A stretch of DNA of 64,000 bases from Alkaliphilus peptidifermentans DSM 18978 (GCF_900101495.1 NZ_FMUS01000021.1:27176-91175), one strand, 5' to 3'. Positions 27,202 through 36,471 are shown, numbered from the stretch's first letter. The notes: generated by a model not told the origin, from the sequence alone. Translations and numbers: made by a program.

Positions 27202-28140
27202 TTATGGTTTAGGTATTGCAAGGTCTTCCTTATAGTCATTAAAGATTAATTTCTTTCCACTATCCTCAACCCATTCTTTACAAATCTGAGCCATTTTTAC
27301 CTTCACCTTCACTAGATGGTTTAGATGGTCAGAATCATGCCATGAATTATAAAGATCACACTCATTTTTACCAGGCTCAAATTTAAAATATACTGGTGCA
27401 CAAATTCTAGCAATTTCATCGGCTTCGATATGTCTTTGGTTTCCGCCCATGGAATCCACAATGCTCATATATACATCCAGGGGAATATTAGTTACGCTCC
27501 TTATAGCAGCAAACATGGCTAAGCTTAAATCAGCCAGGGGGTTAAAGCTGTCTGCCCCTAACTCTTCTAATAGCTTTCCACCAACGGCATTACCATGTCC
27601 TGCGAATACTGAAACCTTGAATTTAACATCAGCTGGAATTGCTCCATCTGCCCGCATCTTATTTAGTAGGTATAGTAATCCTTCATCTGGAATTAAGAAT
27701 CCTCTTAGACCAGCTTCTAAGCATCGATTGAATTCCTTAAGCCATAAGTACAAATTATCTTGACCTCTAATTCTCATTCCTGAAACATATCCTTCTGCTG
27801 TAAGATACTGTCGACCTGTATCCCATCCTCTTGTAGGTGCAGGATTAACAAGGGCTTCGATTTTAGCTTCTGCGCCTATCTGTGCATAGTATTTTAATTC
27901 TTGTTTATCCAGGAGAGCTGATCCGCCTACCGTTCCAATAACTCTGTGGATAGGCATTTTGTATTTAGCTGCTTCTTTAACCAACACCTCAAAATTCTCA
28001 GCATTTTCTATTCCTGGTATTTCCATTCTATAATGAGCTCCACCTTCAAAAGTAGTGGATGAAGAAGGCAAATCGTGTCTGTCTTTTAATGGAAAGCTGG
28101 TTTTTTCAAGAATGAAATTTTCAATATTTTTCATTGTCAT
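27202..28140 (-). CDS. Unrecognised TIM-barrel-like enzyme
   Basis: A 312-residue cytoplasmic protein with alternating beta/alpha segments (PIHRVIGTVGGSALL, KIEALVNPAPTRGWD, LRGFLIPDEGLLYLL, FKVSVFAGHGNAVGGKLLEE, IPLDVYMSIVDSMGG), which suggests a TIM barrel. Similarity to U32-type peptidase-like barrels is possible, but I cannot assign it. Conserved-looking acidic and His residues near ends of strands (PDEG, FAGHGN) suggest metal or phosphate chemistry. GGAGGGATTTATT precedes the ATG. It lies between panB-like and gdhA-like genes in an apparent operon. Confidence 0.7.
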   Translation of the reverse strand: MTMKNIENFILEKTSFPLKDRHDLPSSSTTFEGGAHYRMEIPGIENAENFEVLVKEAAKYKMPIHRVIGTVGGSALLDKQELKYYAQIGAEAKIEALVNPAPTRGWDTGRQYLTAEGYVSGMRIRGQDNLYLWLKEFNRCLEAGLRGFLIPDEGLLYLLNKMRADGAIPADVKFKVSVFAGHGNAVGGKLLEELGADSFNPLADLSLAMFAAIRSVTNIPLDVYMSIVDSMGGNQRHIEADEIARICAPVYFKFEPGKNECDLYNSWHDSDHLNHLVKVKVKMAQICKEWVEDSGKKLIFNDYKEDLAIPKP

Positions 28141-28187
28141 AATAAATCCCTCCAGTTTAGTTTTTATAAATCCTTTAATAACAACCC

Positions 28188-29036
28188 TTACTCAAACTCT
28201 TTAAATAGTTTTTCAAATTCATCCATGCTCTCTAAGACATGATAAACATGGTCATCAGTTGGAAATTGTCCATTTTTTACTTCATTTATATATTCCTTAA
28301 AAGCATTAACTTCTATCTCAGCAACATTTGCGTATTTTTTTACAAATTTAGGTGTAAATGCTTGGAACTTTCCTAGCATATCACCACTTATAAGTAACTG
28401 TCCGTCACATGCTCCAGCACCAATTGAATAAACTGGTATATCTAATTTTTTTGCTATAAATGCTGTTACCTCTGGTGGAACTGCTTCTACCAACAATGAA
28501 AAGGCTCCTGCCTCTTGTACTTCTAAAGCATCTTTAATAAGAGCTCTAGCACTATTTACATGTCTCCCTTGTGCCTTAAATCCACCCAATTGTCCTGAGC
28601 TTTGAGGTGTTAGTCCAATATGCCCCATTACTGGAATTCCAGCATCTGTTATGGCTCTAATCCTACTCTTTACCCTTTCGCCACCCTCCAGCTTAATGCA
28701 GTCAACATCAGCTTCTTTAAGAAATCTCACTGCATTTTCTACTGCTTGTTGATCATTCACTTGGTACGAACCGAACGGCATATCTCCAATTATCCAAGTA
28801 TTTGGAGCTCCTCTTCGAACGGCTTGGCAGTGGGAAATACAATCCTCCATTGTCACTGGGATTGTTCCTTTATAGCCTAACACCACCATTCCCAAGGAAT
28901 CACCCACCAATATCATATCCATACCTGCTTGTTCAGCAAAGGAAGCTGTAGGAAAATCATAGGCAGTTATCCAAGCTACCTGTTCCCCTTCCTTTTTCAT
29001 TCTCATTAAATCAAGAATGCTTTTTTTCTTTGCCAT
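28188..29036 (-). CDS. panB: Ketopantoate hydroxymethyltransferase family protein (PanB-like)
   Basis: A 282-residue PanB-family TIM barrel. PanB adds a hydroxymethyl group from 5,10-methylene-THF to 2-oxoisovalerate. Signature pieces are WITAYDFPTASFAEQAGMD, ILVGDSLGMVVLGY with the metal Asp, IGDMPFGSYQ, CIKLEGG and LLVEAVPPEV with the catalytic Glu. AAAGGGG precedes the ATG. There is no panC or panD nearby, and it heads a catabolic gene set with an IclR-type motif upstream, so a different 2-oxo acid, or the reverse (retro-aldol) direction, is possible. Confidence 0.87.
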   Translation of the reverse strand: MAKKKSILDLMRMKKEGEQVAWITAYDFPTASFAEQAGMDMILVGDSLGMVVLGYKGTIPVTMEDCISHCQAVRRGAPNTWIIGDMPFGSYQVNDQQAVENAVRFLKEADVDCIKLEGGERVKSRIRAITDAGIPVMGHIGLTPQSSGQLGGFKAQGRHVNSARALIKDALEVQEAGAFSLLVEAVPPEVTAFIAKKLDIPVYSIGAGACDGQLLISGDMLGKFQAFTPKFVKKYANVAEIEVNAFKEYINEVKNGQFPTDDHVYHVLESMDEFEKLFKEFE

Positions 29037-29529
29037 TAATATGCACCCCTTTAACTTTGTTATTGATAAAATATATTGAAAAAATTATTGCATGCACTGA
29101 ATTGTTATTTGTTGAACTATATTAAATTTTCTGATATTTTAATTTAAAAATAAGATTCCAATAGTGATAAATAACCTTCACGTTTTTCTAATTATTAGAA
29201 CGCCGTTTATTTTGTTCTTTTGTTGTTTTAATTCTACATCTCTTTTTGATTTCCTTCTATTTTTTTTATTTTTTTTATAGAATTCCATTCTATTATAGGT
29301 CTTGTATTATGTTTGCGTAGCTAAATCACTACTTTTTTCTATATATTTTATTAATTTATTCTATATTTTAGAACGTCATTCTTGTATTTATCTATTTCTA
29401 GATTCATTTTCGTATTCCTCCTTTCTACTTTATTTTTTTTATATTTATTTAGTTACACATATATTTTTTCTTTAATTATGTGACAATTCTACATTTTAGA
29501 GACACGTTCTATTATGTTGTCGAAATACA
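29037..29529 (-). promoter_or_regulatory. Long AT-rich control region with repeated IclR-type motifs
   Basis: About 490 bases without a gene upstream of the panB-like operon. It holds TTCTAATTATTAGAACG (29186-29202), TTCTATATTTTAGAACG (29359-29375) and TTCTACATTTTAGAGAC (29487-29503), variants of the motif before iclR, plus an inverted pair ATAGAAT-TCC-ATTCTAT near 29278-29294. A half-site in the opposite orientation (CGTTCTATTATG) lies near 29505. No promoter boxes stand out. Confidence 0.65.
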
Positions 29530-29532
29530 TAC

Positions 29533-29570
29533 AAAAAAAACTCAGAGCTATAAGATTATAGCCCTGAGTA
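29533..29570 (-). terminator. Terminator of folD
   Basis: CTCAG-GCTATAA stem with one mismatch, followed on the minus strand by T8. Confidence 0.82.
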
Positions 29571-29593
29571 AATAAGGTCAAACTGTTAATGAA

Positions 29594-30451
29594 TTATTGA
29601 ACTCCTTTAATTATATATGCTGCCTTTACAAGATTCTCAAGTAGTAAAGTGGTTGTAACTGTACCAACTCCATTAGGCACTGGTGTAATTCCTGCTACAA
29701 TGTCTACTACCTTATTATAGTCTACATCTCCACATATACTTCCTTCTTCGTCAGCATTAATTCCCACATCTATAACTATGGCTTCCTGACTAAAATACTT
29801 TTCATCAAAAAACTTGGGTTTTCCAATTGCAGTAACAATAATATCTGCATTTGTTGTAATACCTTGAATATCTTTTGACTTTGAATGACAAATAGTAGGT
29901 GTCGCCCCGTCTTGAATCAACATCATGGCTAAAGGCTTACCAACTACTACACTACTATTAATTACAATAACATTGGAACCAGCTAATGGTATTTCATAGT
30001 ATTTTAATATTTCTATAACTGCCTTTGATGTACATGGTACCAAACCATCTAATTCTCCCTCAAATACCTTACCCAAATTAATGGGATGCATACAATCTAT
30101 GTCCTTTTCAGGACTAACTAAATACTTCACTATTTCTTGAGGCAATTGTATTGGTAAAGGTCTAAAAATTAGAATACCATGAATATCATCATTATCATTT
30201 AATGCCCCTATTTCTCGTTTAAATTCTTCTAGAGAAATATTTAGATCTAGGTGACACAAATGCGTTTCAATCTTCATTTGATGACAATTCTTAATTATAT
30301 TCTTCTCGTAGGCTATATCATCTTCACGTTTTCCTACCCTTACTATAGCTAGCTTAGGATAAATATCTTGCTTATTCAAAGCTTCAATTTTTTCTTGTAT
30401 ATTTTGCTGAATACTTTTCTTTACTTCTTTTCCAGTTAGTATTTTAGTCAT
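29594..30451 (-). CDS. folD: Divergent FolD: methylene-THF dehydrogenase/cyclohydrolase
   Basis: A 285-residue FolD-family protein that should interconvert 5,10-methylene-THF and 10-formyl-THF. DIDCMHPIN keeps the key Asp, and the NADP fold has VVVGKPLAMML and the ending ITPVPNGVGTVTTTLLLEN. Several usual residues differ: the Y-x3-K pair reads AYEKNIIKNC with Lys at +2 and +6, VIGRS is VINSS, and PVPGGVGPMT is PVPNGVGTVT; part of this is shared with a divergent clostridial clade as I remember it. AGGAGG is 7 nt before the ATG at 30449-30451; the longer frame is rejected. Its neighbour fhs is a pseudogene. Confidence 0.85.
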   Translation of the reverse strand: MTKILTGKEVKKSIQQNIQEKIEALNKQDIYPKLAIVRVGKREDDIAYEKNIIKNCHQMKIETHLCHLDLNISLEEFKREIGALNDNDDIHGILIFRPLPIQLPQEIVKYLVSPEKDIDCMHPINLGKVFEGELDGLVPCTSKAVIEILKYYEIPLAGSNVIVINSSVVVGKPLAMMLIQDGATPTICHSKSKDIQGITTNADIIVTAIGKPKFFDEKYFSQEAIVIDVGINADEEGSICGDVDYNKVVDIVAGITPVPNGVGTVTTTLLLENLVKAAYIIKGVQ

Positions 30452-30650
30452 TTTAAATCCTCCTATCGATTTTTGCATACCATATCATTATTAATATATT
30501 TTTTAAAAGCATTATACCTTCTTAATTTACTCTACAGTATTTGAAAACCCAGCAACTAAATGTATATAGTACAAGCACCGAGTCTTCTATGGCAGAAACA
30601 ATAGTATGCATTAGATAAGTAAGTAGCTTGCATGAGTCTTTTTCTTTTAT

Positions 30651-31460
30651 CTAGAACAAACCAATTATCTCTCCATCTTCTAGTATATCCATATTATTGG
30701 CTGCAGGTATCCTAGGTAATCCTGGCATAGTCATTATGTCTCCAGTTAAAGCTACAATAAACCCAGCTCCAGCGGAGATTTTTATTTCTTTAACATTAAT
30801 TCTAAATCCAGTTGGTCTTCCAATCAAGCTAGGATCATCCGATAATGAATATTGTGTTTTTGCCATACAAATAGGCATTTTATCTAGTTTTAGTTTTTCG
30901 CATTTTTCTATTTGGTTTAAGCAGTTTTGCTAAAGTCAACTCCATCAGCACCATATATCTCAGTAGCTATTTTTATAATTTTTCCTTTAATGCTCTCATT
31001 TTCGTCATATAGGGTTTTGAACTTATTACTTTTACCCTCAGCCACTTCTACAACTTTATAGGCCATTTCAGTTCCGCCAGTTCCACCATTTGCCCATACA
31101 TCCGACAAAACAACCTCAGCACCCTTTGATTTCAGTGTTTACGGAGATAGTTAAGTTCAGCTTCAGTATCTGTTGGAAATTTATTAATTGCAACAACCAC
31201 TGGCACTCCAAATTTATGTACATTCTCTATATGCTTTTTGTTGTGGTCTTACCCTCTCCTGCAGGAGTTGGATTTATTGCAGTAACAAGGATTAGTTTTC
31301 CATCCGGTTTATCTTCCAGACGTTTAAAAACCTCTAAGGATACCTTTGCTTTGTAATTACCATACAACTCCAACTCATTTTCGTCAATTCCTAAATTCGC
31401 AGCAACCTGCGTTATAGGAATCATTTTTGCTTCTTGTCCAATTTGAACATCTGTTTTCAC
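30651..31460 (-). pseudogene. fhs: Formate-tetrahydrofolate ligase relic
   Basis: Three separate frames spell pieces of one Fhs protein (usual length about 556 residues). Positions 31227-31460 give the N terminus with the P-loop ([10 protein letters not shown]); about 31139-31235 give [18 protein letters not shown] in another frame; 30917-31108 give SDVWANGGTGG and ATEIYGADGV; 30651 to about 30935 give the C terminus ([27 protein letters not shown]). At least three frame breaks and a central deletion of roughly half the protein make it non-functional. It precedes folD on the same strand, so it was probably an fhs-folD operon. Confidence 0.9.
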
Positions 31461-31720
31461 AATAACACCTCCGATAATTCTTTTTCACAGAACATTGTAT
31501 CACAATTCAGAAAATTCTACCATATTTTTTTATCATTTCCTTCCACATGTATCTTGCAACTTAAACATCTCATGAAAATACAATGAAAAATGCCATTGGT
31601 TTGTGGTTCTGGATATTAGAATTTCATTAAGCCTAAGTAATTACATATCTCTAGTTAATCTAATATACTTTTCCCTTAGATATAACAGTTCATTTAGAGA
31701 ACCTATTATTTTTAATTGAA

Positions 31721-31751
31721 TATACTATAGTATACTATGATACCATGGTAT
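31721..31751. promoter_or_regulatory. Paired palindromes before the LysM gene
   Basis: Two perfect palindromes, TATACTATAGTATA (31721-31734) and ATACCATGGTAT (31740-31751), 30-60 bases before the LysM protein start; a possible repressor site or promoter. The rest of 31461-31781 shows nothing recognisable. Confidence 0.5.
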
Positions 31752-31781
31752 ATTAAAACATTAAAAAGGAGGAGAAAATAT

Positions 31782-32564
31782 ATGTACTATCACTACAATC
31801 AAATGCCCTGCCCCACTGGAACTACACCATATATTATTCAGGCAGGTGATACTTTTTATAGCTTGGCAATTCGCTATAACACCACTGTTCAAGCTATAAT
31901 TGCAGCAAACCCAACTGTTAATCCATACATGCTTATGATTGGCCAGAGGGTTTGTATTCCTACTGTTGTGCCACCACCAACAACATGCCCCACAGGAACA
32001 ACCCCATATACCATAAGGGCTGGAGATACATTCTATAGAATAGCTATATCTCGTGGAATTTCCCTTGACGCTCTGTTGGCAGCTAACCCTGGAGTTGATC
32101 CCGATAGGTTGTTTATTGGCCAGATAATCTGCGTACCTGTTACTCCGCCGCCACCAGCTACTTGTCCAACTTTAAGATTAGGAAGCAGAGGTGCTGATGT
32201 TGAGAGGCTTCAACGTCTATTAAGAGATGCTAGCTTTGATCCCGGTGCAATTGATGGTATTTTTGGCTCAAGGACACAATCAGCAGTTATAGCCTTCCAA
32301 AGAAGTAAAGGTATAACTGCTGATGGAGTTGTAGGAGTGAGAACATGGACTGCACTGGGTGTAGATTGTGCTGTTCCACCACCACCGCCACCACCACCTA
32401 CTTGTCCAACAGGAACTAGAGCCTATACAATAGTAGCAGGCGATACCTTCTTTAACCTTGCACAAAGATTTAATACAACTGTTGATGCAATAAGAAGAGC
32501 TAATCCAACAGTTAATCCAGATAACTTGCAGATTGGTCAAAGAATTTGTATTCCAACAGCTTAA
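31782..32564 (+). CDS. LysM and peptidoglycan-binding domain protein
   Basis: A 260-residue protein of three LysM domains (about 12-58, 68-115 and 213-258; each with AGDTF and IGQ(R/I)(V/I)C(I/V)P) and one PG_binding_1 domain between the second and third (LGSRGADVERLQRLL, AIDGIFGSRTQSAVIAFQ). Linkers are proline-rich (PPPPPPPPT). There is no signal peptide, as in several spore coat or cortex proteins of the SafA type. GGAGGAGAAAATAT precedes the ATG at 31782; a longer frame begins upstream without a good site. It carries no catalytic domain, so it probably binds peptidoglycan structurally, perhaps in spores. Confidence 0.88.
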   Translation: MYYHYNQMPCPTGTTPYIIQAGDTFYSLAIRYNTTVQAIIAANPTVNPYMLMIGQRVCIPTVVPPPTTCPTGTTPYTIRAGDTFYRIAISRGISLDALLAANPGVDPDRLFIGQIICVPVTPPPPATCPTLRLGSRGADVERLQRLLRDASFDPGAIDGIFGSRTQSAVIAFQRSKGITADGVVGVRTWTALGVDCAVPPPPPPPPTCPTGTRAYTIVAGDTFFNLAQRFNTTVDAIRRANPTVNPDNLQIGQRICIPTA

Positions 32565-32574
32565 AACTATAATA

Positions 32575-32616
32575 ACAAAACCAAAAGACTCATTTTCATG
32601 AGTCTTTTGGTTTTGT
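32575..32616. terminator. Strong bidirectional terminator
   Basis: A 19-bp perfect stem ACAAAACCAAAAGACTCAT with loop TTTC, between the convergent LysM and M20 genes. Confidence 0.93.
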
Positions 32617-32618
32617 CA

Positions 32619-33824
32619 CTAATTACAAAATTCCAAGGCTATTGAAGCGTATATCAAGGTGGCTGGCAATACCTCATGTATATTTAAGTACTCAATAGCT
32701 GAATGGGCAGTCTCTAAATCCCCTGGAGCAAAAATAACAGTTGGTATCCCTGCATAGCTGCTTAATAATCCACCATCCGTCCATGCAGTAAAAAATGTTA
32801 TTTCAGATTCTTTTTTATAAATATCCATAGTTGCATTTCTTGCTATTTTTACAAGGGGGTGATTTGTGTCTGTTTCCAATGCCTCGTGTATATATCCTTT
32901 TCTCATAGCACTTACATCCATAACCTTAAAACTACAATTGAATAGAGGATCTTCCGACTTTAATTCTTCTATAATTTCCTGGTACTCATCCATGATATCA
33001 TTATATTTTTTTCCTGGTACCCATCTTCTATCAATTTGTAAAGTACACTCTCCAGCTACTGTGCTGGGTTGTGTCCCTCCTTTAATTGCACCATAGTTCA
33101 TGGATGAGCATCCTATAATGGGGTGGGTTTCAGCTTCTATTTTGGTGATTAACTTTTCTTCACATTTCTGTATAAATCTCGATGCCCTTACTATAGCATT
33201 AATGCCATCCTTCTGCTTGCCCCCATGTACTGTTTTTCCTTTGAAGTAAAACTCCAACCATTCAAGTCCTCTATGGGCAACACATACATTTAGGCTTGTG
33301 GGTTCACCAACGATTGCTCCATCAACCTTCATATTCCTTTCAATAAAATTAATAGTGCCTTCACTTTTTTCTTCTTCATCGATTACACCTGCAAATATTA
33401 TATCTCCCTTAAGTTGAAGATTAGCTCGCTTAATTGCAATTATAGCTGATATCATGCAGGCTAATGGCCCCTTCATATCAACAACACCTCGACCTATCAT
33501 TTTGCCATCTATAATTTTAATTTCAAAAGGATCTTCTTCCATGTCGTAGGGTGGTACAGTGTCTATATGTCCTGTTAAAAGTAAACTTTTACCACCGCCA
33601 TTACCCTTAAGTTTAGCAACAATATTACATCTACCATCTACAACATGGTGGAGTTCAGAATCAATTCCTTCTTTTAAAAATAAGCTATGTATGTATTCTG
33701 CCACTTTTGTTTCTTGATTCACAATACCCGGATAGCTTGGTATTTTCACCATATCTTTAATAATGCTTACTACCTCATCCTGTGAAATAACAGCTCTAAT
33801 ACTGTCCATTTCTATATTTTTCAT
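32619..33824 (-). CDS. M20 family peptidase (ArgE/DapE-like)
   Basis: A 401-residue M20A metallopeptidase. The metal ligands lie in LLTGHIDTVPP, GRGVVDMKGPLACMISA and FAGVIDEEEKSEGT, and the dimerisation domain starts at GLEWLEFYFKGKTVHGG. The group includes acetylornithine deacetylase, succinyl-diaminopimelate desuccinylase and broad di-/tripeptidases; the sequence does not decide among them. GGGGGGATTTATAT precedes the ATG. It stands alone between a bidirectional terminator and a short spacer. Confidence 0.87.
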   Translation of the reverse strand: MKNIEMDSIRAVISQDEVVSIIKDMVKIPSYPGIVNQETKVAEYIHSLFLKEGIDSELHHVVDGRCNIVAKLKGNGGGKSLLLTGHIDTVPPYDMEEDPFEIKIIDGKMIGRGVVDMKGPLACMISAIIAIKRANLQLKGDIIFAGVIDEEEKSEGTINFIERNMKVDGAIVGEPTSLNVCVAHRGLEWLEFYFKGKTVHGGKQKDGINAIVRASRFIQKCEEKLITKIEAETHPIIGCSSMNYGAIKGGTQPSTVAGECTLQIDRRWVPGKKYNDIMDEYQEIIEELKSEDPLFNCSFKVMDVSAMRKGYIHEALETDTNHPLVKIARNATMDIYKKESEITFFTAWTDGGLLSSYAGIPTVIFAPGDLETAHSAIEYLNIHEVLPATLIYASIALEFCN

Positions 33825-33934
33825 ATATAAATCCCCCCTGTCTATTATTATATAACCAATCCCTTGGTTATAATTCTACATTACATGAGTTCATATATCC
33901 AACTATAGCAGTCATTAGAGTATATTATATAGTA

Positions 33935-33964
33935 AAGAACCAAAGTAAAATACTATTGGTTCTT
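33935..33964 (-). terminator. Terminator of the VanY-like gene
   Basis: AAGAACCAA / TTGGTTCTT stem with an AT-rich 12-nt loop just after the carboxypeptidase stop codon; short T-rich run downstream on the minus strand. Confidence 0.65.
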
Positions 33965-33991
33965 CGCTAATAATTTTTTAAAATATCATAA

Positions 33992-34906
33992 TTAATATAT
34001 ATCCTTATTTGTATACTCAAATTTAAAATATTCTTCCAGGGTTATATCTGAAGCTGATATTATCTCAGCTACTTCCTTCCCAACATATCTAAGATGCCAT
34101 GGCTCATAGCTATATCCAGTTAAGTGTTCTTTTCCTTTTGGATATCTAATAATAAATCCAAATCTATGGGCATTTTCCTTCAACCAAATTCCTTCTTTAA
34201 CATCTCCAAACTCCGGCTTTAGCCCTAAACCTACACTTCTACTACTAACATCCATTGCTAATCCTGTTTGATGCTCGCTTTGACCCGGAAAGGCGCTGGT
34301 CTTATTTGCTTCCCTTTCACCCTGACGCTTAACATTAGCCTCAAATATCGATTTTTGAGTGCTATATGCACGATAACCTGACACAGCGAATAGTTCAATA
34401 TTATTATTTGTAGCTTCCTTGAAAAGGTCCTCTAGCGCATCAGCCGCAATTTTCCTCATATACTTTTTAGGTAAGTCTTCACTAAAAGAAAAGCTTATAT
34501 TAGGTATAACAAGGTCTGATGGAACGTAATCTGAGGGTAGGGTTCTTTCCTTGTTTACTAATACCAAAATATCCTGTGGGTCTTCTATAGTAACTATATT
34601 TCTTTTTACTTCAGTATTATTATCTACCACAGGTGGTGTAGCTGTATTAGAGTTGTTATTACCTTCATTAATTTCTGTTTCCTGTGTTTCTTCTATTACC
34701 ACTATAATATCCTCTTCTTCAATATCGCTATCCTCTTCTATAATATCGACTTCTTTTAAATCTTCATCAATACTATCTTCTACTTCATTTCCATGGGCTT
34801 CTTCATATCCTTCTGCCTGTACTGGTTGTTTTAGATACATTCTTACTGTTCCAACTATTACAAAAATCAATAATATTACTACTAAAAGTATTCTCCCCTT
34901 TTTCAT
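33992..34906 (-). CDS. vanY: VanY-type D-alanyl-D-alanine carboxypeptidase
   Basis: A 304-residue membrane-anchored M15B zinc carboxypeptidase that trims the terminal D-Ala of peptidoglycan stems. There is one N-terminal helix (about 5-22), then a very acidic, low-complexity linker (about 32-100; EEDSDIEEEDIIVVIEE) and the catalytic domain. Zinc ligands are H212 and D219 in QSEHQTGLAMDVSS and H271 in EPWHLRYVG, with E268 as general base; SGYRAYSTQ supports the family. It is not beside other van genes, so a housekeeping wall role is more likely than vancomycin resistance. Confidence 0.92.
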   Translation of the reverse strand: MKKGRILLVVILLIFVIVGTVRMYLKQPVQAEGYEEAHGNEVEDSIDEDLKEVDIIEEDSDIEEEDIIVVIEETQETEINEGNNNSNTATPPVVDNNTEVKRNIVTIEDPQDILVLVNKERTLPSDYVPSDLVIPNISFSFSEDLPKKYMRKIAADALEDLFKEATNNNIELFAVSGYRAYSTQKSIFEANVKRQGEREANKTSAFPGQSEHQTGLAMDVSSRSVGLGLKPEFGDVKEGIWLKENAHRFGFIIRYPKGKEHLTGYSYEPWHLRYVGKEVAEIISASDITLEEYFKFEYTNKDIY

Positions 34907-35006
34907 CAGTATATTCCCCTAACTGTTGTCTATTGTATAGATATTATTAACCAACTTATCACCATTAGTATATCATACAAGAGGTGATAAACTCAATTAT
35001 AAGCTA

Positions 35007-35519
35007 TTATCTAACTTTATCAACAATTTCCTTTGCCCATTGCCGTGCCTTTTCTACGGCATCCTTTTGCTTGTTAGATAATGGCTCAAAAAAGTCTATT
35101 TCTCCAACTACATTACTATCCTTCAAGGCCTTTCTAAGATTGGTAAAGGTTTTACCATTTTGACCACCATGACAGCTAAATAACCCTATACCCTTGTTTT
35201 TAAAATCTACAGTATCAAGAAGTGTCGCTATAGGTGGCACATAGGTCCAAGCCCATACTGGTGTTCCAATAATTATTACATCATAATTTGCTGGATCTAA
35301 ATTTAAAGGCTCCAGTTCAGGCTTTTTACTCATTATCACTTGGCTACCACCCCAAAGATATTTAGAAAACCCCTTTGATTTCATTTCTTTTACAGGTTTA
35401 ATTCCCAGAAGATCTGCGCCTATTGCCTCTGCCATTACTTCAGCCATAAGCTTTGTATTTCCCTCAAACGAATAATAAACTACTATTGCTTTTAATTGTT
35501 TTTCTTCCATAATTTGCAT
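35007..35519 (-). CDS. Flavodoxin family protein
   Basis: A 170-residue flavodoxin-fold protein with FMN loop YYSFEGNTKLMAEVMA and the segments IIGTPVWAWTYVPPIATLL and GLFSCHGGQNGKTFTNLRKAL, typical of the stand-alone clostridial flavodoxins sometimes annotated as NADPH-dependent reductases. The start is either the first ATG or the one three codons later (GAGGAG is 2 or 11 nt away). It is not in an operon with other redox genes. Partner unknown. Confidence 0.85.
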   Translation of the reverse strand: MQIMEEKQLKAIVVYYSFEGNTKLMAEVMAEAIGADLLGIKPVKEMKSKGFSKYLWGGSQVIMSKKPELEPLNLDPANYDVIIIGTPVWAWTYVPPIATLLDTVDFKNKGIGLFSCHGGQNGKTFTNLRKALKDSNVVGEIDFFEPLSNKQKDAVEKARQWAKEIVDKVR

Positions 35520-35583
35520 TACTCCTCTCTTTTGTTAATTCTATCTTATAAGCTACACTTAGCTTCTTAAACTCCCACTATAT

Positions 35584-36471
35584 TTAATGACTTTTTGATG
35601 ATGTTAAACCAAAAATACTACCGCCAATGCCAAGAGTTATACTTAATGTCACTATCATAATTGCAAGACCCGAAACTAGCACCTCTCTAGGAGGTAAAGG
35701 AATAAATGGAAGTGGACCAGTCATTTGAGTATAAATTTGATTTATAGCCAGATTCGATAAAATTGATGCCACAATACCTCCACCAACAGTTAAGAACAAC
35801 CCCTCCAGTAAAAATGGGAAGGCAATAAAAACTTCAGGTGCTCCTAGTAGCCTTAAGGTCTTTATTTGCTCTCTATTGTTATAGATACCCAGTCTAATAA
35901 TATGAGAAATTATAAATAACGTGGATATGCCCACAGCAGCAACAACAAGGAATCCTAAAATTTGCAATAATCCTGCTATATTATGTAGTCGATCAAGTAC
36001 ATTTCTATTATCTCTTACGTGACTAACTCCAGTTAAGAGATCAACTTCTTTAAGCACATTATTGACTTCTTCTAAATTAATTTTCGCCTCTATAAAGGGG
36101 CTAAAGGGATTATCATCAAAGAATTCTAATACAGTTGCTTCTTTTCCAAGTATCTCCACCATTCTTTCGTAAGCTTCACCTTCATTAACAATTCTTACCT
36201 CCCCAACACCCTCTATATTCTTTATTTCTTCAACAAGCTGTTGAGTAGCCCTACTGTCTATATTGTCATCGAAATAAATGCTTATTTCAGCCTCCCCTTG
36301 AATAACATCAATGACTTGATTACTTACCCACCAACCTGAAATTACCATAGCAAGAATAAAAAATATGAGACCTATACTAAAAACTGAAAATATATTAGAC
36401 AGTAAATCCAATTTTACTATGGTTTTTGCTTCTTTTATAAAGTATCCTGTATTATATATTATGTTTTTCAT
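35584..36471 (-). CDS. ftsX: Cell division protein FtsX
   Basis: A 295-residue membrane protein with one helix near the N terminus, a large extracellular loop (about 50-165) and three C-terminal helices, the FtsX layout. The loop has the family pattern EAEISIYFDDNID and VRDNRNVLDRL. Together with FtsE it transmits ATP hydrolysis across the membrane to activate a peptidoglycan hydrolase. Its start overlaps the ftsE stop by 4 bases. Confidence 0.93.
   Translation of the reverse strand: MKNIIYNTGYFIKEAKTIVKLDLLSNIFSVFSIGLIFFILAMVISGWWVSNQVIDVIQGEAEISIYFDDNIDSRATQQLVEEIKNIEGVGEVRIVNEGEAYERMVEILGKEATVLEFFDDNPFSPFIEAKINLEEVNNVLKEVDLLTGVSHVRDNRNVLDRLHNIAGLLQILGFLVVAAVGISTLFIISHIIRLGIYNNREQIKTLRLLGAPEVFIAFPFLLEGLFLTVGGGIVASILSNLAINQIYTQMTGPLPFIPLPPREVLVSGLAIMIVTLSITLGIGGSIFGLTSSKSH

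Noticed and set aside
29037..29593. Riboswitch upstream of the panB-like gene
   Set aside because: The region is almost pure A/T with short palindromes; no conserved aptamer-like GC-rich helices were seen.
33992..34906. Vancomycin resistance island (vanY here, vanZ-like at 60330)
   Set aside because: The two genes are 26 kb apart, and no vanHAX, vanRS or VanT-type genes are present; both families are common housekeeping genes in Clostridia.
34551..34922. 123-codon Ser/Ile-rich frame on the plus strand
   Set aside because: Antisense of the acidic linker of the VanY-like protein; low complexity explains the long frame.
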